Under the pieces are notes generated by a model. That model saw nothing but the letters and a program-made list of their open reading frames with translations, had not been told where the DNA came from and made no database searches. A DNA stretch of 64,000 nt, taken from Apostichopus japonicus. Lineage: Eukaryota; Echinodermata; Holothuroidea; Aspidochirotida; Stichopodidae. The translations under genes were made by a program, and so were the position numbers. Below are positions 1 through 15,816 of the stretch, in pieces (positions within the stretch are counted from its first letter, which is position 1; each line of letters starts with the position of its first letter). The DNA lies in contig NC_092571.1 of NCBI RefSeq assembly GCF_037975245.1, positions 15,371,917-15,435,916 of the forward strand, written 5' to 3'.

Positions 1-1198
1 CAAAATAGGTACAATGATAGCTTGGTTTTACCCTCCATCACTTTCAAGATACAGAAATAAAACAAAAAAAAATAGTACCAGGCCTATGATCCACCTAAGG
101 AGAGTTTCACTGGCCCAAAGCTGGTGTTCTATTCACCGAACCTACACATCTCTCTTACAGTGTAAATATTGGTAATTCTTTCAAAATGTTGATACATTTT
201 CTCTGACAACTAAGTTAGCTATTCCAGACAAGCAAAACTAGGACTTGATTGTCTGAGGGATAACCAGAAAAAAAATTTCAACAATTTGCTTTGAATAAAG
301 ATACACATTTATAGAGATATTTCATAGGTTTCATCAAATTTACGGACAATGAATTCATATCATAGAGAAAACAGCAGTTTTCAGCAAAATCATTTTTGAA
401 ACAGAAAACATCATCATAGGTACACAATACACATACACTTAACATGGTGGTCAATACAACATGAATTGCAAAGACAAACGATGCAGCAACCTCACTATTG
501 ATTTCAGCTCCACAACACCTCTCATACTCCACCCCCACCACCCATCTCTCACCCCCCCTCCCCTTCCCCTGCCCCCACCCCTTCTTCACCATCCTCTCTT
601 CCCTCTACTTTCATCATCAATGCCAGTGGATTTCACTGTTTTCCGGTAGATAAAAGAGACACTGGCAGTTTTCTACGCGCAGACATTTAACGAGTACGAG
701 TTAACAAGCTGAACACAATGATAACGAGTAGGAGTAACGAGTTGAACACAATGGTAAGTCAAGTAATCAAAGTCAGTTTTAAAATCTCTTCTTTGCCATA
801 CCCAACAAACGCCCTGTAATACTGCTAAATATCAGCAAGTAATTTATTGAGGAAAAACTGCTATTGGGAACTTCAGCAAGCAGCATTTTTAAAGCAGTTG
901 CATTTTGTAGCAAGTGACTGAAATTTTGAAATTCTATTCCCTGATACTAAAAAAGTCCCTTTGACCTCTTGACTGATTTATAAGCAGTCTGATAATAGGA
1001 TTACTTCTCTCTTTGAACATCATTTCGTAAAACCTTAATCGCTTTTTTGATAACAAAACGGGGCTTAACCAACGACCTAACATATCAGAATCATCCATGA
1101 ATTTTCGGTAGGAAAATTATAATAATAAATATAATACATAACAAATGAACGATGACAGCAATCAGTTCGAGGAACAACAGAGGCAAAAATCGACTCAC
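1..1198. other. SLC35E2 intron (window edge)
   Basis: No coding similarity seen on either strand. The next family block (an ELQFYTS-like helix) could not be found, so the following exon probably lies beyond base 1. Contains a C-rich low-complexity stretch (about 509-600). Confidence 0.6.
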
Positions 1199-5840
<4,642 letters not shown>

Positions 5841-6159
5841 CAAAACAGATCATTGACAACAGTTATAAATATGTAGAAATCACAAAAATTAGAAGCAGCA
5901 TTTTATTCAAAATATTTATAGTCTTTCCCAAAAATGCTGCACTTGACAGTCAATCAAAATATCAACCAGCTATGATTTTACAGAAAGAAGATAAAAAAGA
6001 GCTGGAAAATGTAGCCCGATAATATTTGCTGACAATAAGTAATACATACAGGACTAATGTTAGGCACATGTATCTAGAAATCAAGGCAATTCTTTGACTG
6101 ACTGTTGTTAACTGACTTACTATACATGTGTTTAAGTTCTACAGTAAATGTCATTAAAT

Positions 6160-6455
6160 TCTAGTGCCAAGTGGATAAAGGCGGCGGCATTTGAAGCAAT
6201 GAGACATAGCAATCGGGAGGTTTCGGGTTCGATACCCGGCCTAGTCATAGTAAGGTGGGTTTTTCATCCAAGAGCAATATATGGTTCTCCCATCTGTAAT
6301 GACTTTCTAAATTTGAAAAGATTCCAAATTTGAGTTAAAATGCTGAATTGGAAGCTACTCGACACGCAAGGTTTAATCCATAAGCGCTTGCGAGATTCTC
6401 CCGCATTAATGGTCGCTTAAGCGTCGTAAATTAACTGCTGATTATTATTATTATT
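6160..6455 (+). mobile_element. tRNA-derived SINE, copy 1
   Basis: Begins with a decayed tRNA-like head (GTGGATAAAGGCGGCGGCA) and keeps a perfect box B, GGTTCGATACC (6226-6236), flanked by the pairing arms CCGG/CCGG. The body is shared with copy 2 (18889-19156), including TAGTAAGGTGGGTTTTTCAT. It ends in an (ATT)n tail at 6441-6455. Box A has lost its first bases, so this copy is probably inactive. Confidence 0.8.
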
Positions 6456-6465
6456 CCTGCATGTC

Positions 6466-6640
6466 TACTGGCAGAAAACTGCCAACGCTTTTTAAGCTAC
6501 TGGCAAACTTCAAAATCCACCGACATTGAGCCAGTACATAATTCTGATTTTGCTGCCTGACATGTGCACACGTATTCGTATTATATACTGCACAAAGAAA
6601 AAGTGAAAGCACAAGTTACAAGTAGCAAACATGGTAAAAC
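6466..6640. repeat. Dispersed repeat (related to 17795-17930)
   Basis: Shares with 17795-17930 the blocks CTACTGGCA..., TACTGCAC...AAAAGTGAAAGCACAA and AACATGG in the same order. Similar phrases occur near 9690 and 600-670. Probably an old interspersed repeat; class unknown. Confidence 0.4.
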
Positions 6641-9600
6641 TCACTCCGCAGTGTTGTCAATCATATTATGTATTTATTACCAATATTTGAACCTTTCAAC
6701 CCTGAGTAGTGAAGATAAGATAATTATTCTATAGAAATAAGAACTATAGAAATGATTAGAAAAATAGAACTATATATGCACACAGAGCTGTGTACACCAT
6801 GTCAATTCAACCAGAACAATACCAACATTATACAGTAGCTGCGTAGAGTTTGCTGTGCATATATATTGTGACAGGAGAAACGGTGGTCATGTAAATATTA
6901 CTGAGTAAATAGTGCCAGGAGTATTCAGTATACTATTAAGAGTCAAAATCCACAGCCATATCTTTATGGCAAAATAGGAACAGGATCAAAAGGTGTAGAC
7001 TCGCTCCATCCTATCCATTCATCGGATCTCAGTATACATACTCTCGGGGCATAAGACGGGCAGCAATTTTCCACCTTTCAAATGGGCATTTAGACAATTT
7101 TAACACAAAAAAGGTCACCTAGGCATTCCTTTTTTCTTCTTTCCAAAAAGTGAGAGAAAGCAATCACAGAAATGATGTGAAAACAGGAACAATTCACAAG
7201 GCTGTTCCCAAAAAACGTTTTGTCTCCCCACAGCTGCTGTATTTAATAGCTCTGTAGTTTGTTTTCTGGCTCCATATATCGCTGAAGATTCTATCAAGTC
7301 TCATTAATTGTAGTCTATGTAACGACCAATCTAATTATGAGGAGCAGCAACTTTATACAAGTGGAACGGTGATCGGCATACTTTGCCTTCGGTGCCGTCA
7401 GTTAATTCGAGTTAACCAGTAAATCATAGGGATGATATTGTGAAAAATTACGATATTAAAAGACCCTGTACAACGGTATCTTATCATACTTGCATTCTAG
7501 CAGAGAGGAATTTACCCTGCACTCATTTCTTGACCTCGTGGGTTTTGTAGTATCCATGTACTAGTTCAAAGTTACAAGAATTGGACTCACTCAGAGTATA
7601 AATACTCTTAACCTTGATTCATTCCTGCAACTGGCCATATAAGGGTCATATCTCATGGTTGAACAAGCATTTAATCAGCCAGTTAATAATTATAAGAAAA
7701 ACAAAATATGCCATAGAAAGGCTGATAAAAGTGCATGTTATTTATGATTTGGTGGTATTCTGATAATTGATATCATAATATATCAAAGAAAAACACCTAC
7801 CTATATATCTCACAACCACAAAAGCTCCCAATGTTTGACCTTCATGTTTTTTATATGTAATATATATGCAAGAAGCGAACTAAATATATATACATATTTA
7901 CTTGTGAAACATACAGCACTTGAGGTACACAGAACTCCAACATAACTGTGCATATTACACGAATCACGGTCAGTAGCACTTATTAAGACACACAGTACTT
8001 TAATACTATATGTTTGATGGACGGTTCTCAAAGGAAACGACTGGAACTTGTGACAATTCAGGAAAGGATATTTACTAACCTCAAATGAAAATTTAAAGCA
8101 GTTTTGTCATGTTCACCAGGAAGTTTTAACAAAGACTATTCGACAATTCAAACTCGTTAAAACAATGTCGTTGTGTGGAGGGACAAACCTACACTAGATA
8201 TTTTCACCAAGCGAGGATAAGTTATCATCGAATTGCAAATGAAACATGATGGTTGCTTTCGATGTTTAGAGGATTTTGTTGTGAAAACTTGATCAATTCT
8301 GCTAGATAATTTTTACCAAGTGGGGATTTTTATTATTGAGATACAATGAAAGCTGTTCCATTCGATTTTGAGAATTTTGTTGCCCAATGACTTTCAAGGT
8401 TTGGGGTGTGTTTTAAGTAGTTTAAAGCTTGTAAGGAAACTTGAAAATAGTCCTAATGCTAGCTACTAAACATTCATTCTAGTATAATTTGGAATTTTGT
8501 TCTTCAAAAGTAATGCAAAATCTGCTTTAATGGTATATTTTTGCAGTTATCCCCCCAAGATGCAATTATCATACACACAAACACAAAGGTAGAGTAGATT
8601 GCACACAGTATACAGTATATTGAGACGGATAAGAGAGGAGTAGTTTACAAGAACATAACATAAGGAATTGTGAATAAACCAATGAATTTTTTAAGTTATT
8701 TGTATTATAACTATTTTGACACAGTGGTCAATTGGAGAGCACCATATGCATACACAGTTTGCTGATCACAGACTATGCAAATTTTGTGATGGCTAAAACA
8801 GCTGTTTATGTTTGCCCAAAAGCCTCTCACGATGCTAACACTTGTAAACAGAACTTAACAATGAAACCCCAAATTTACTGGATATGTGCTGAATTGACCA
8901 CAATGCATTGAAAGCTACAAACCAGTTTTTAACATTATCCTCGATAAGTTTTGGAATAATTATTTCCATGGTTTTCACAGCCAGAGTGGGGGAGGGGGGA
9001 ATTCAGGTCCTCAGGAACAGTGACCATTTTCTTCTTTGTACAGAGGCAACTGGTTGAAATATCCCACTTGGAAAATGAAAACTAAGTTATAAAAATGAAA
9101 TGAAGTCTGTTTTTTCAATGTATTGAAATCCCCCACCCCCCCTCCCCACACTTTGGAAGAAAGCCTGCAAACCCTGATTACATCAAAACAAAACCCTTCA
9201 TCAAAACAAACAAGTACTCAAAGTACAGTACAGACTGTCAATTGTACACTTGTTGCCTCCTCTTTAAATTAAAAATATGGTTTTAGTTAATTATGTGTTC
9301 AAAGAATTTCGTTTCCTAGCTCAAATGAGTGAAAAGAACTAAATGTTTTTATTTACTGTAAATAAATGCTTTTAACATAAAAGCAAAAACCAGAATCAAA
9401 ATTCAGCCAGCCCTCCACTCTCCCCCTTATTCTGTTAAACTGTAGGGCACATACCTAAATAAGATGATTCTTTAACAAATTGAGTAAAACAGTTACAATA
9501 CTTAGCCTACCAAAACAAGCAAAAGTTTTGCATTGTTTTGTTAATACTGAAGCAATTTAATAAATAATTTAGCTACAGTCAATAGGTTGAAGACATTGAT

Positions 9601-9843
9601 TCAATGTTCTTTTGACTTGTAAATAAAGGGCGGCAGAACTTTATCTCTAGATCTACAAACCTCTCAGGCCTCAGCATTCAGGCTACTGTTATTGCCAGTG
9701 GATTTTGCTGTTTGTCAGTAGTAATAAATAAAGGCACCTATGCCAGTAGGCATTAAGAAGAACATTAACACACTACACATGATACGTCTGTTAACAAGCA
9801 TCAGACTGAGGTCCATGCATAACATTTAAGCCCTGCAATTTAA
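6641..9843. other. Region with no recognisable gene
   Basis: AT-rich DNA with short ORFs lacking any family motif. A C-rich tract lies near 9130. Nothing else could be supported. It would be 5' UTR intron of SLC35E2 if the distal exon at 12.8 kb is real. Confidence 0.5.
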
Positions 9844-10208
9844 AGGGTGTGAAGACTCGCGCACAAAGAAATGTCTCATGCCGGTAATCTGACCTAGTTT
9901 CGAATGAGGTGTAACAGAAGTGTTAGACACCACCATCGATCCCAGAAAATACACACAGCTTGCTACCATTGGTAATTAGACACTAGTGTACAGTCAGTAC
10001 ATACAGCTGCTGTCAATACCTACAGCACAGTGTACAAACGATACAGCGAAGGACATCTCAGGTCCAGCTAAAGATAACAAGGTATCACGTTTCATTACTG
10101 TCTGCATTTTGTAGCTCTGCTCGACAAGCAGAAAACTTCACTTGCAAGCAACGGAAAGTTAACTTTTTCAGAGCGCAGCACGCGGTTTGGGGCGAGTCTT
10201 CAATGCCT
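9844..10208. mobile_element. TTAA-flanked MITE, copy 1 (365 bp)
   Basis: Terminal inverted repeats AGGGTGTGAAGACTCGC (left) and AGGCATTGAAGACTCGC (right, reverse complement), flanked on both sides by TTAA (9840-9843 and 10209-10212), the target duplication of piggyBac and Kolobok superfamilies. No coding capacity, so non-autonomous. A highly similar copy sits at 62599-62958, allowing exact borders to be set. Confidence 0.9.
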
Positions 10209-10212
10209 TTAA

Positions 10213-11280
10213 CTGCTTATCACCAGCAAATATTAGCCCCATGTTGTTCCCACAAACCCTTTACTGTACAGTAACCTGATGTGTGTTGTAAATCAGTAAA
10301 ATGCCAATTAGAACTTGGTTTTTAGCCAGGAGGTACTTGGATTTATTAGTAAAAAAAAGTCAAATTCTAGGACTACCAATATGACAACATGAGGATCCAT
10401 TGTCAAAGTACTAACCACACTTCTAAAATCAATTTTTAGAATGGAAGCCTTTGTTCGGAGTGGCAAAGTATAATTGCAATTCTAAAAACAACAGCACTAG
10501 CATATATGATTTGAATAACAGGGTTTATGTTGTTTGCTGGTAACAAAATTCAAGACCATAGAAATTTCAAATTATCATTGTGGAATATTATGTCTAGGGT
10601 GGCCACTGGCATAACATCAAACTGGAAATCACATCAATTGATGACTTCAGAAGAGACAAGGTTTTGAAAGCTTGCAGGGAAAACCCTTATATGTTAGGCA
10701 ATCCACAACGTCTATACCATAGGTATAAATGAACACAATGGTTTACGGTAGGCTACACTGGCTGGCTGTTTACACAGTGGTAAATGCATATATACCTGTA
10801 TGGAAACTAGTTCAGTAAACATACAACACAAATAGTGTATGAAAATATGTACCTTGACTAGAGGATTCTGCAAATATCAAAATGCCGATTTGTTTACTTT
10901 CCTTAGACATGCTGAAATATAATAAACATGCACGCATCTGGCAAAATGTCATGCTGGACGGAGGACTATAGCGTATCAAAACTGCCAGCGGTACAGTACG
11001 TACGACCACCAAAAATTGGGTACAAAATAGAATGGAAAGATGGAGAGAAGACGAGCAGAACTGAATTTCAACACTTGGCCACGTATTAAAGGTAGCGACG
11101 TGGGAACTGACGCAGAGGATATCAATTTCAGAATTGAATGAGGGACTTGCGATACCGTTACCTTCCCTGCTTTCAATAGCATTTAATCGAATGATCTACA
11201 TTCTTTTCCCCTTGTGGTTGTGGTGAATCAAAAGTGCAGAAGTAAACAATCCTTTATGTGGAACATAATAATCAGCTCCG
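10213..11280. other. Region with no recognisable gene
   Basis: No coding similarity, RNA gene or clear repeat structure was found. Confidence 0.45.
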
Positions 11281-11382
11281 CATAATCGGTAGCGCGATGG
11301 ATTTTGCCAATACCGATTATTTACCGATTGTCTGATAATCGGCCCGATGCCGATTATCTAACCGATTATCGCTTCAGCACTA
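11281..11382. repeat. CCGATTATC word cluster
   Basis: Within about 100 bases the words TAATCGG/CCGATTA occur six times in both orientations, giving several potential small hairpins. Resembles subterminal-repeat regions of small hAT-like elements, but no TIR or duplication could be fixed. Confidence 0.45.
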
Positions 11383-11387
11383 CATTA

Positions 11388-11475
11388 TATGCCACAGTGG
11401 TAAAAGTACCATATGCCACAGTGGTAAGTACTGTATGCCATAGTGATAAGTACAGCATGCAATAGTAGTAACCTG
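11388..11475. repeat. Short imperfect tandem repeat (about 22-26 bp unit)
   Basis: Four imperfect copies of a unit beginning TATGCCACAGTGGTAAGTAC. Confidence 0.6.
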
Positions 11476-11634
11476 TCTTTGCAATTGTAATGAAGTCTGT
11501 GTGAACAGCTTTGTCAGCTCTAATCTACAGATTCCCTTAAGCTAATTTCCAACAACCTCTCTTAATCTTAAGAGGCGTAACGCACATGTTATCTTATAGG
11601 CTGGTCGGTGAGAGATACGGTAGATTATAAAAGG

Positions 11635-11925
11635 TTACCACAACTTGACCTCTGGTGAATCCAAATGACCTTTGACTTCCACCAACAACAATACGCTTCT
11701 TGTACTGAACGTGTCACAACTACATATTATATGATATTGGTCCAAGCTTCCCTTCTTGAGATATCGTGTTTACGAGGTTTTCACAATTTGACCTCTGGTG
11801 ACCCCAAATGACCTTTAACCTTCTCTACAAACAATAGACTTCTTCTACTTTATGTGTGTTACTTCCACATGCCAAATATTATGAGATAGGTTCAAGCCTT
11901 CCTTCTTGAGACATCATGTTTACAG
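11635..11925. repeat. Two-unit repeat, about 142 bp
   Basis: Two tandem units each carrying TTGACCTCTGGTGA, CCAAATGACCTTT, and CTTCTTGAGA followed by GTTTAC. The pattern looks like a dispersed tandem-repeat family. A short (CA)n run follows. Confidence 0.7.
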
Positions 11926-12305
11926 GCAAGGTGTCACACACACACACACTCATCCCCCTGCATGACTACAAAGTTTACGATTATCATCATAACCAAACCC
12001 CAGTGCAACCATGATTAAGTAAGCAACAATGTGATAAACAAGCCATCCATATTTAAGCAACTATCACATAAATATTGTCGTTTTGCATAGCAGTGCATTT
12101 TGTCCATAACTGATAACTCGAGCTTTATGTTCTCAACAATTTTATGTCTTCTCTACGCTTCCGTGGTAGTGATGCTAGTACCGTGATTCAGACACACACA
12201 CACGTACAATGCCGTGCGTTAACTTGATGAGGGCATTAAACTAGCCCAATCATAAGCGGATTAAGGACTGAATTCAGGAAGGTGAAATTGCAAATAAACT
12301 GTCGA

Positions 12306-12400
12306 TAGTTTATGAGATGCAGATAAGGACAAATGGTCGGGAGTTTATCAGATGCAGATAAGGACAAATGGTCGGGAGTTTATCGATGCAGGTGAGGATA
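12306..12400. repeat. Tandem repeat, about 34-bp unit, 2.6 copies
   Basis: Unit contains GATGCAGATAAGGACAAATG followed by GTCGGGAGTTTATC. Two near-perfect units and a partial third. Confidence 0.8.
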
Positions 12401-12832
12401 TTCACATAAGTAATAAAACTACAGACACACCGCGCATCCGGATGCTGGGAAGAGTTAATGAATGGCCCTGTATTCTATAATTGTACCAAATAGTCTACTA
12501 ATACTACAGCTCCCATCACTTTACCTTTATAATTATAGTAGCCTATTTGGTTGCCAGGGGATCTTCTTGCCTGGTGTGGCATATGATGAGAGCGCCTATG
12601 AAGTATGAAGCATGATTTACTGCCAGTAGACTACTTTCGATACAAGCCTAGACCTATGTTAGGCTAGGCCCAAGTTGCATATGCATAGGCACTAAACTAC
12701 ATTACCTCTACTAGTTACTACCTCTAGTTTTCGTCGAACTAGTCTTACGTTTGACCTAGGCCTTCGTTATTTCCATGCATCAGCTAAGCCTAAAATAAAT
12801 CTCATGTACTGTAGAAGTAGTAGTAAGCTCAC

Positions 12833-12930
12833 CTTCGCTGGTTTGAATTTCGCTGACAGGGCATTTGAATTGATGAAAGAGTGTCTGTCGTGAAATCGCC
12901 GTCACTGCATAATTGCAGTCATGAGTGACG
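12833..12930 (-). other. SLC35E2: Candidate distal 5' UTR exon of SLC35E2
   Basis: A strong minus-strand donor (cgaag|gtgagctt, exon side near 12833) follows GC-richer DNA with the inverted pair CCGTCACT/AGTGACGG (12899-12930). This would place the promoter near 12.9 kb, giving a roughly 7-kb 5' UTR intron and a head-to-head arrangement with SSR3. No transcript evidence is available. Confidence 0.3.
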
Positions 12931-14236
12931 GAACACTGCTCAATTTGTAAGTTAACCACGTATATGATTATAAAGACCTAACTTAAGTTTGCATACGAAT
13001 TTGCACCGGCATCATCCGACCAGAAACAATGAGTTTTTGTCCCTTCTTTCACGGGTTAATTCCAATGACGTACTAAGTTTGTTGTTAGCCCCAGACACAG
13101 CATTGTGTTATGTACATAATGCGACATATGGCTAGTTAGTTAGGGTTAACGCTGCTGTTTGTGTTTTAAATTGTGCGTATCCCAAACACTACTGAATGGA
13201 TATTGAAATTCAAATGCTAGAATCAACCCTAACTATATGGTCGTAGTAAAAAGAGCAAGTAAAGCTAGCGCGGAATTCAGCACAATATACAGCCTCACAT
13301 TCAGTAAAAGGAAGCGTGTTCGAAAGACTAAGTCTTTGTTACCTATAGGTAGTTATGATGACATCATTGCACCTTTGTTGCATGTTCGCCTCAAGCAATA
13401 CCAGAAAGATTGGATACACTGTAACAAAGACTTGGTGAATATATTCACCACCTGACACAATATAGCATTGATCAGTTACAGTACAGGGGCACGTTCCCTC
13501 AAACACCACTGTCCCCTTCTCCCGGTTCCCCCACCACCCCCACCCCCAACACTTAAAAAAAACATCAGGAAATTGGCTACACAACCCAAGTTGACTTCTA
13601 CTACTATAAATTACTTACGGGAAGCTTCAAGATTTTTCTGATTTGAAGCTTAAATCATTTCTGGATATGGTGAAAATCGCAAATCTTCAAGGGGATTTCC
13701 CCCCTTCACCACACCTTAAACTGTAGTAGTTGGTAATATTTCTTATTCTCTCGAATTTCAATAACAGATACTCTCTCTGCAATGCATTCCAAGACCTGTT
13801 GGAGATCCTGGGGACTTAAGCTGCAGTGATTTTTAAGAACAATAATTCCTTTGCTTTTAGAGGAATTCAATATCAGCTGAATGTATCACAAAGCCCCGGT
13901 GGACCCGGGTCCGGAAGCTGAATCATATTGTTAGCCTAATCAAATATCCAAATCCGATGTGAGAATTCGACGAAAGGAAGAAATAGAGAACGTTTCTGTT
14001 TTCTTTTTCTTAACTTTTGTTATGTTTTATGGGGTTAAGACCACGTTTTTGGTTTCAATTTGGAGGCAGACTTGGCATCGATTTGAGACTGAATTTTGGG
14101 TGCCACCCAACACCACCCCGTACGTATGTGCACCCTTCTCTACAGTGGTACGTCAACTAATGACATTGCCTGCTCAAAATATGGCAAGTAATTCCAATGC
14201 AATGATTGTAATTATAAGTGAGTTTTATTTTTCCAG
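12931..14236. other. Region with no recognisable gene
   Basis: Upstream of SSR3. ORFs of 72-145 codons occur but have no recognisable domain, and the longest runs into the TIR element at 14237. A C-rich tract lies near 13530. Confidence 0.45.
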
Positions 14237-14959
14237 CAGGGCCGTAGCCTGCGGGGAGGTCAGTCTGTTAGTTTTAGCGAAATGTTTATATCTTTTATCA
14301 TTTCTTCTGATTTCATTAGGCAGTAGTGTGCAACTTCAAGATTGTAGGCACTTATTGAAGGAATGGCTTTCAAAAAGAACACAAGATTTATTTTAACCGC
14401 TCATCAAGTATATACACGATCGCGGATGCGATGACCATGTGTTTTTTTTTTTTTTTTTTTGGGGGGGGGGGGGGGTTTCACTAGGTTTAATTGTTAGAAC
14501 AATAATAAAACTAGAGAGCTAAAGACTTAACCGGCATGCGGAACAGTGTAGCAGTGTAATGTGACATTATGGTTTATATATTTATTACGTCATGTGTTTA
14601 ATGTACTAGGATTATCAGTTTTATTGTTAGCCCCTATATATCAGTGCCCCAATGTTTTAACTACAAGAATACGTATATATACCGGGGCTTTTTTAACATA
14701 CAAACTAGGGGCCGTGGCCCGCATTCCTTTAAACGGCCCACCATCTCAGCCCCCCAGTAGGTCCATTTAGGGCATGTAAATCAAAAATGATAACACAAAA
14801 ATTTCTTAAAAGAGGTCATGGTATAAACACACATCACTCATCACACACATCACTCACAACACGCATCACTATATGTAACATTTGGACGATGTTGTTTCTC
14901 GATGAAGACAACTAGCTGCCCCCCCCCCCCCCAGGGAACATACCCAGGCTACGGCCCTG
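14237..14959. mobile_element. 723-bp TIR element, non-autonomous
   Basis: Perfect 15-bp terminal inverted repeats CAGGGCCGTAGCCTG at both ends (start 14237, reverse complement ending 14959). CAGGG-type ends are typical of hAT elements. The flanks give only a 5-bp direct repeat TCCAG (14232-14236, 14960-14964) rather than the expected 8 bp. The interior carries a T-run and G-run (14442-14476) and C-runs but no transposase. Confidence 0.75.
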
Positions 14960-15683
14960 TCCAGTCTCTTGTGACGATTTAATTGGCTTGAATCTCCAAT
15001 ATCTGGAAAATCGGTGGTCAAAAACATGACAGTTGGAAACAATTTATCTGTGTAACATATCGAACGGTTAAGCTGATCACACTCTTGACAGGATAACGAT
15101 TCTGATTTCTAAGTCAATTATATTAGGCAAGTTTCTAAAATTTCTAATTTTAGGCTTACATTATTACAAGATTTGACGAAATTCGAACTTACAATTAACT
15201 GAAATTGTGTTACTAACTCCTTGAACAACCCACAATAAAGGTGGAAATGCTACAATGTTACTTTAAAACGGTCTGAATACTTCCAATTGACACCTTAGCA
15301 TATTACTGAGTAGCCCCCCCCCCCCCCCCAACTCACCCAATCACAAGACCAAGGAAACGTACCTAATAGCAACAAGTAAAAGCACCTTAAACAAGTTGAA
15401 GTTTTCTAGCTGCCCTATAATTGCTAACAATATACTAAGTTATGAACTGAACAGAGTAAGATTATGAATGGAAAATTGCAAGTGCCATGACAGGCCACGT
15501 CAGAGCATACCTCTCTATCTACGGCTCTGAGCCGAGCAAGTATCTGCGGTACAAAACCTTCAACGGTTTTTGACAAAATGTGAATAGCGACCTCTTTTTT
15601 GTTTTGTGAAAACGGCTGTTTCTTGACTTCTAATCTACCGACCTTTCTCTTGTACAACTGTAGGCCAACAAGAACATAACAAG
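14960..15683. other. SSR3 upstream region
   Basis: Contains a C-run at 15314-15329 and the GC-richer proximal promoter (15480-15683). A 77-codon minus-strand ORF here (15424-15657) has no recognisable domain and is treated as chance. Confidence 0.5.
15495..15502 (-). promoter_or_regulatory. UPRE-like element TGACGTGG upstream of SSR3
   Basis: CCACGTCA on the plus strand is TGACGTGG on the minus strand, an exact match to the XBP1/ATF6 unfolded-protein-response element core. It lies 182 bases before the SSR3 ATG. No CCAAT stands at ERSE spacing. SSR3 is a translocon subunit, and genes of this class are ER-stress inducible in animals, so the placement is sensible. Function is inferred. Confidence 0.5.
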
Positions 15684-15816
15684 ATGCCCAGCTCCGGAGG
15701 CAAAAAATTTACCCGAGAAGAAGAGTTGTTGCTGCAAGATTTCAGTAGAAATATCTCTACGAAATCATCTGCGTTGTTTTATGGCAATGCATTGATTGTG
15801 GCAGCCTTACCAATAT
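15684..15816 (+). CDS. SSR3: SSR3 exon 1
   Basis: ATG at 15684 (context AAGATGC) to donor gtaagt. Encodes the N terminus and most of TM1, ending in the first base of a Trp codon. Confidence 0.95.

Noticed and set aside
11937-11952. (CA)n run and other short microsatellites
   Set aside because: Too short and ordinary to list separately.
13959-14396. 145-codon plus-strand ORF upstream of SSR3
   Set aside because: No recognisable domain, and its end lies inside a TIR element. AT-rich chance ORF.
15424-15657. 77-codon minus-strand ORF in the SSR3 promoter
   Set aside because: No family motif. Sits over the UPRE-containing promoter and has no downstream splice partner I could identify.
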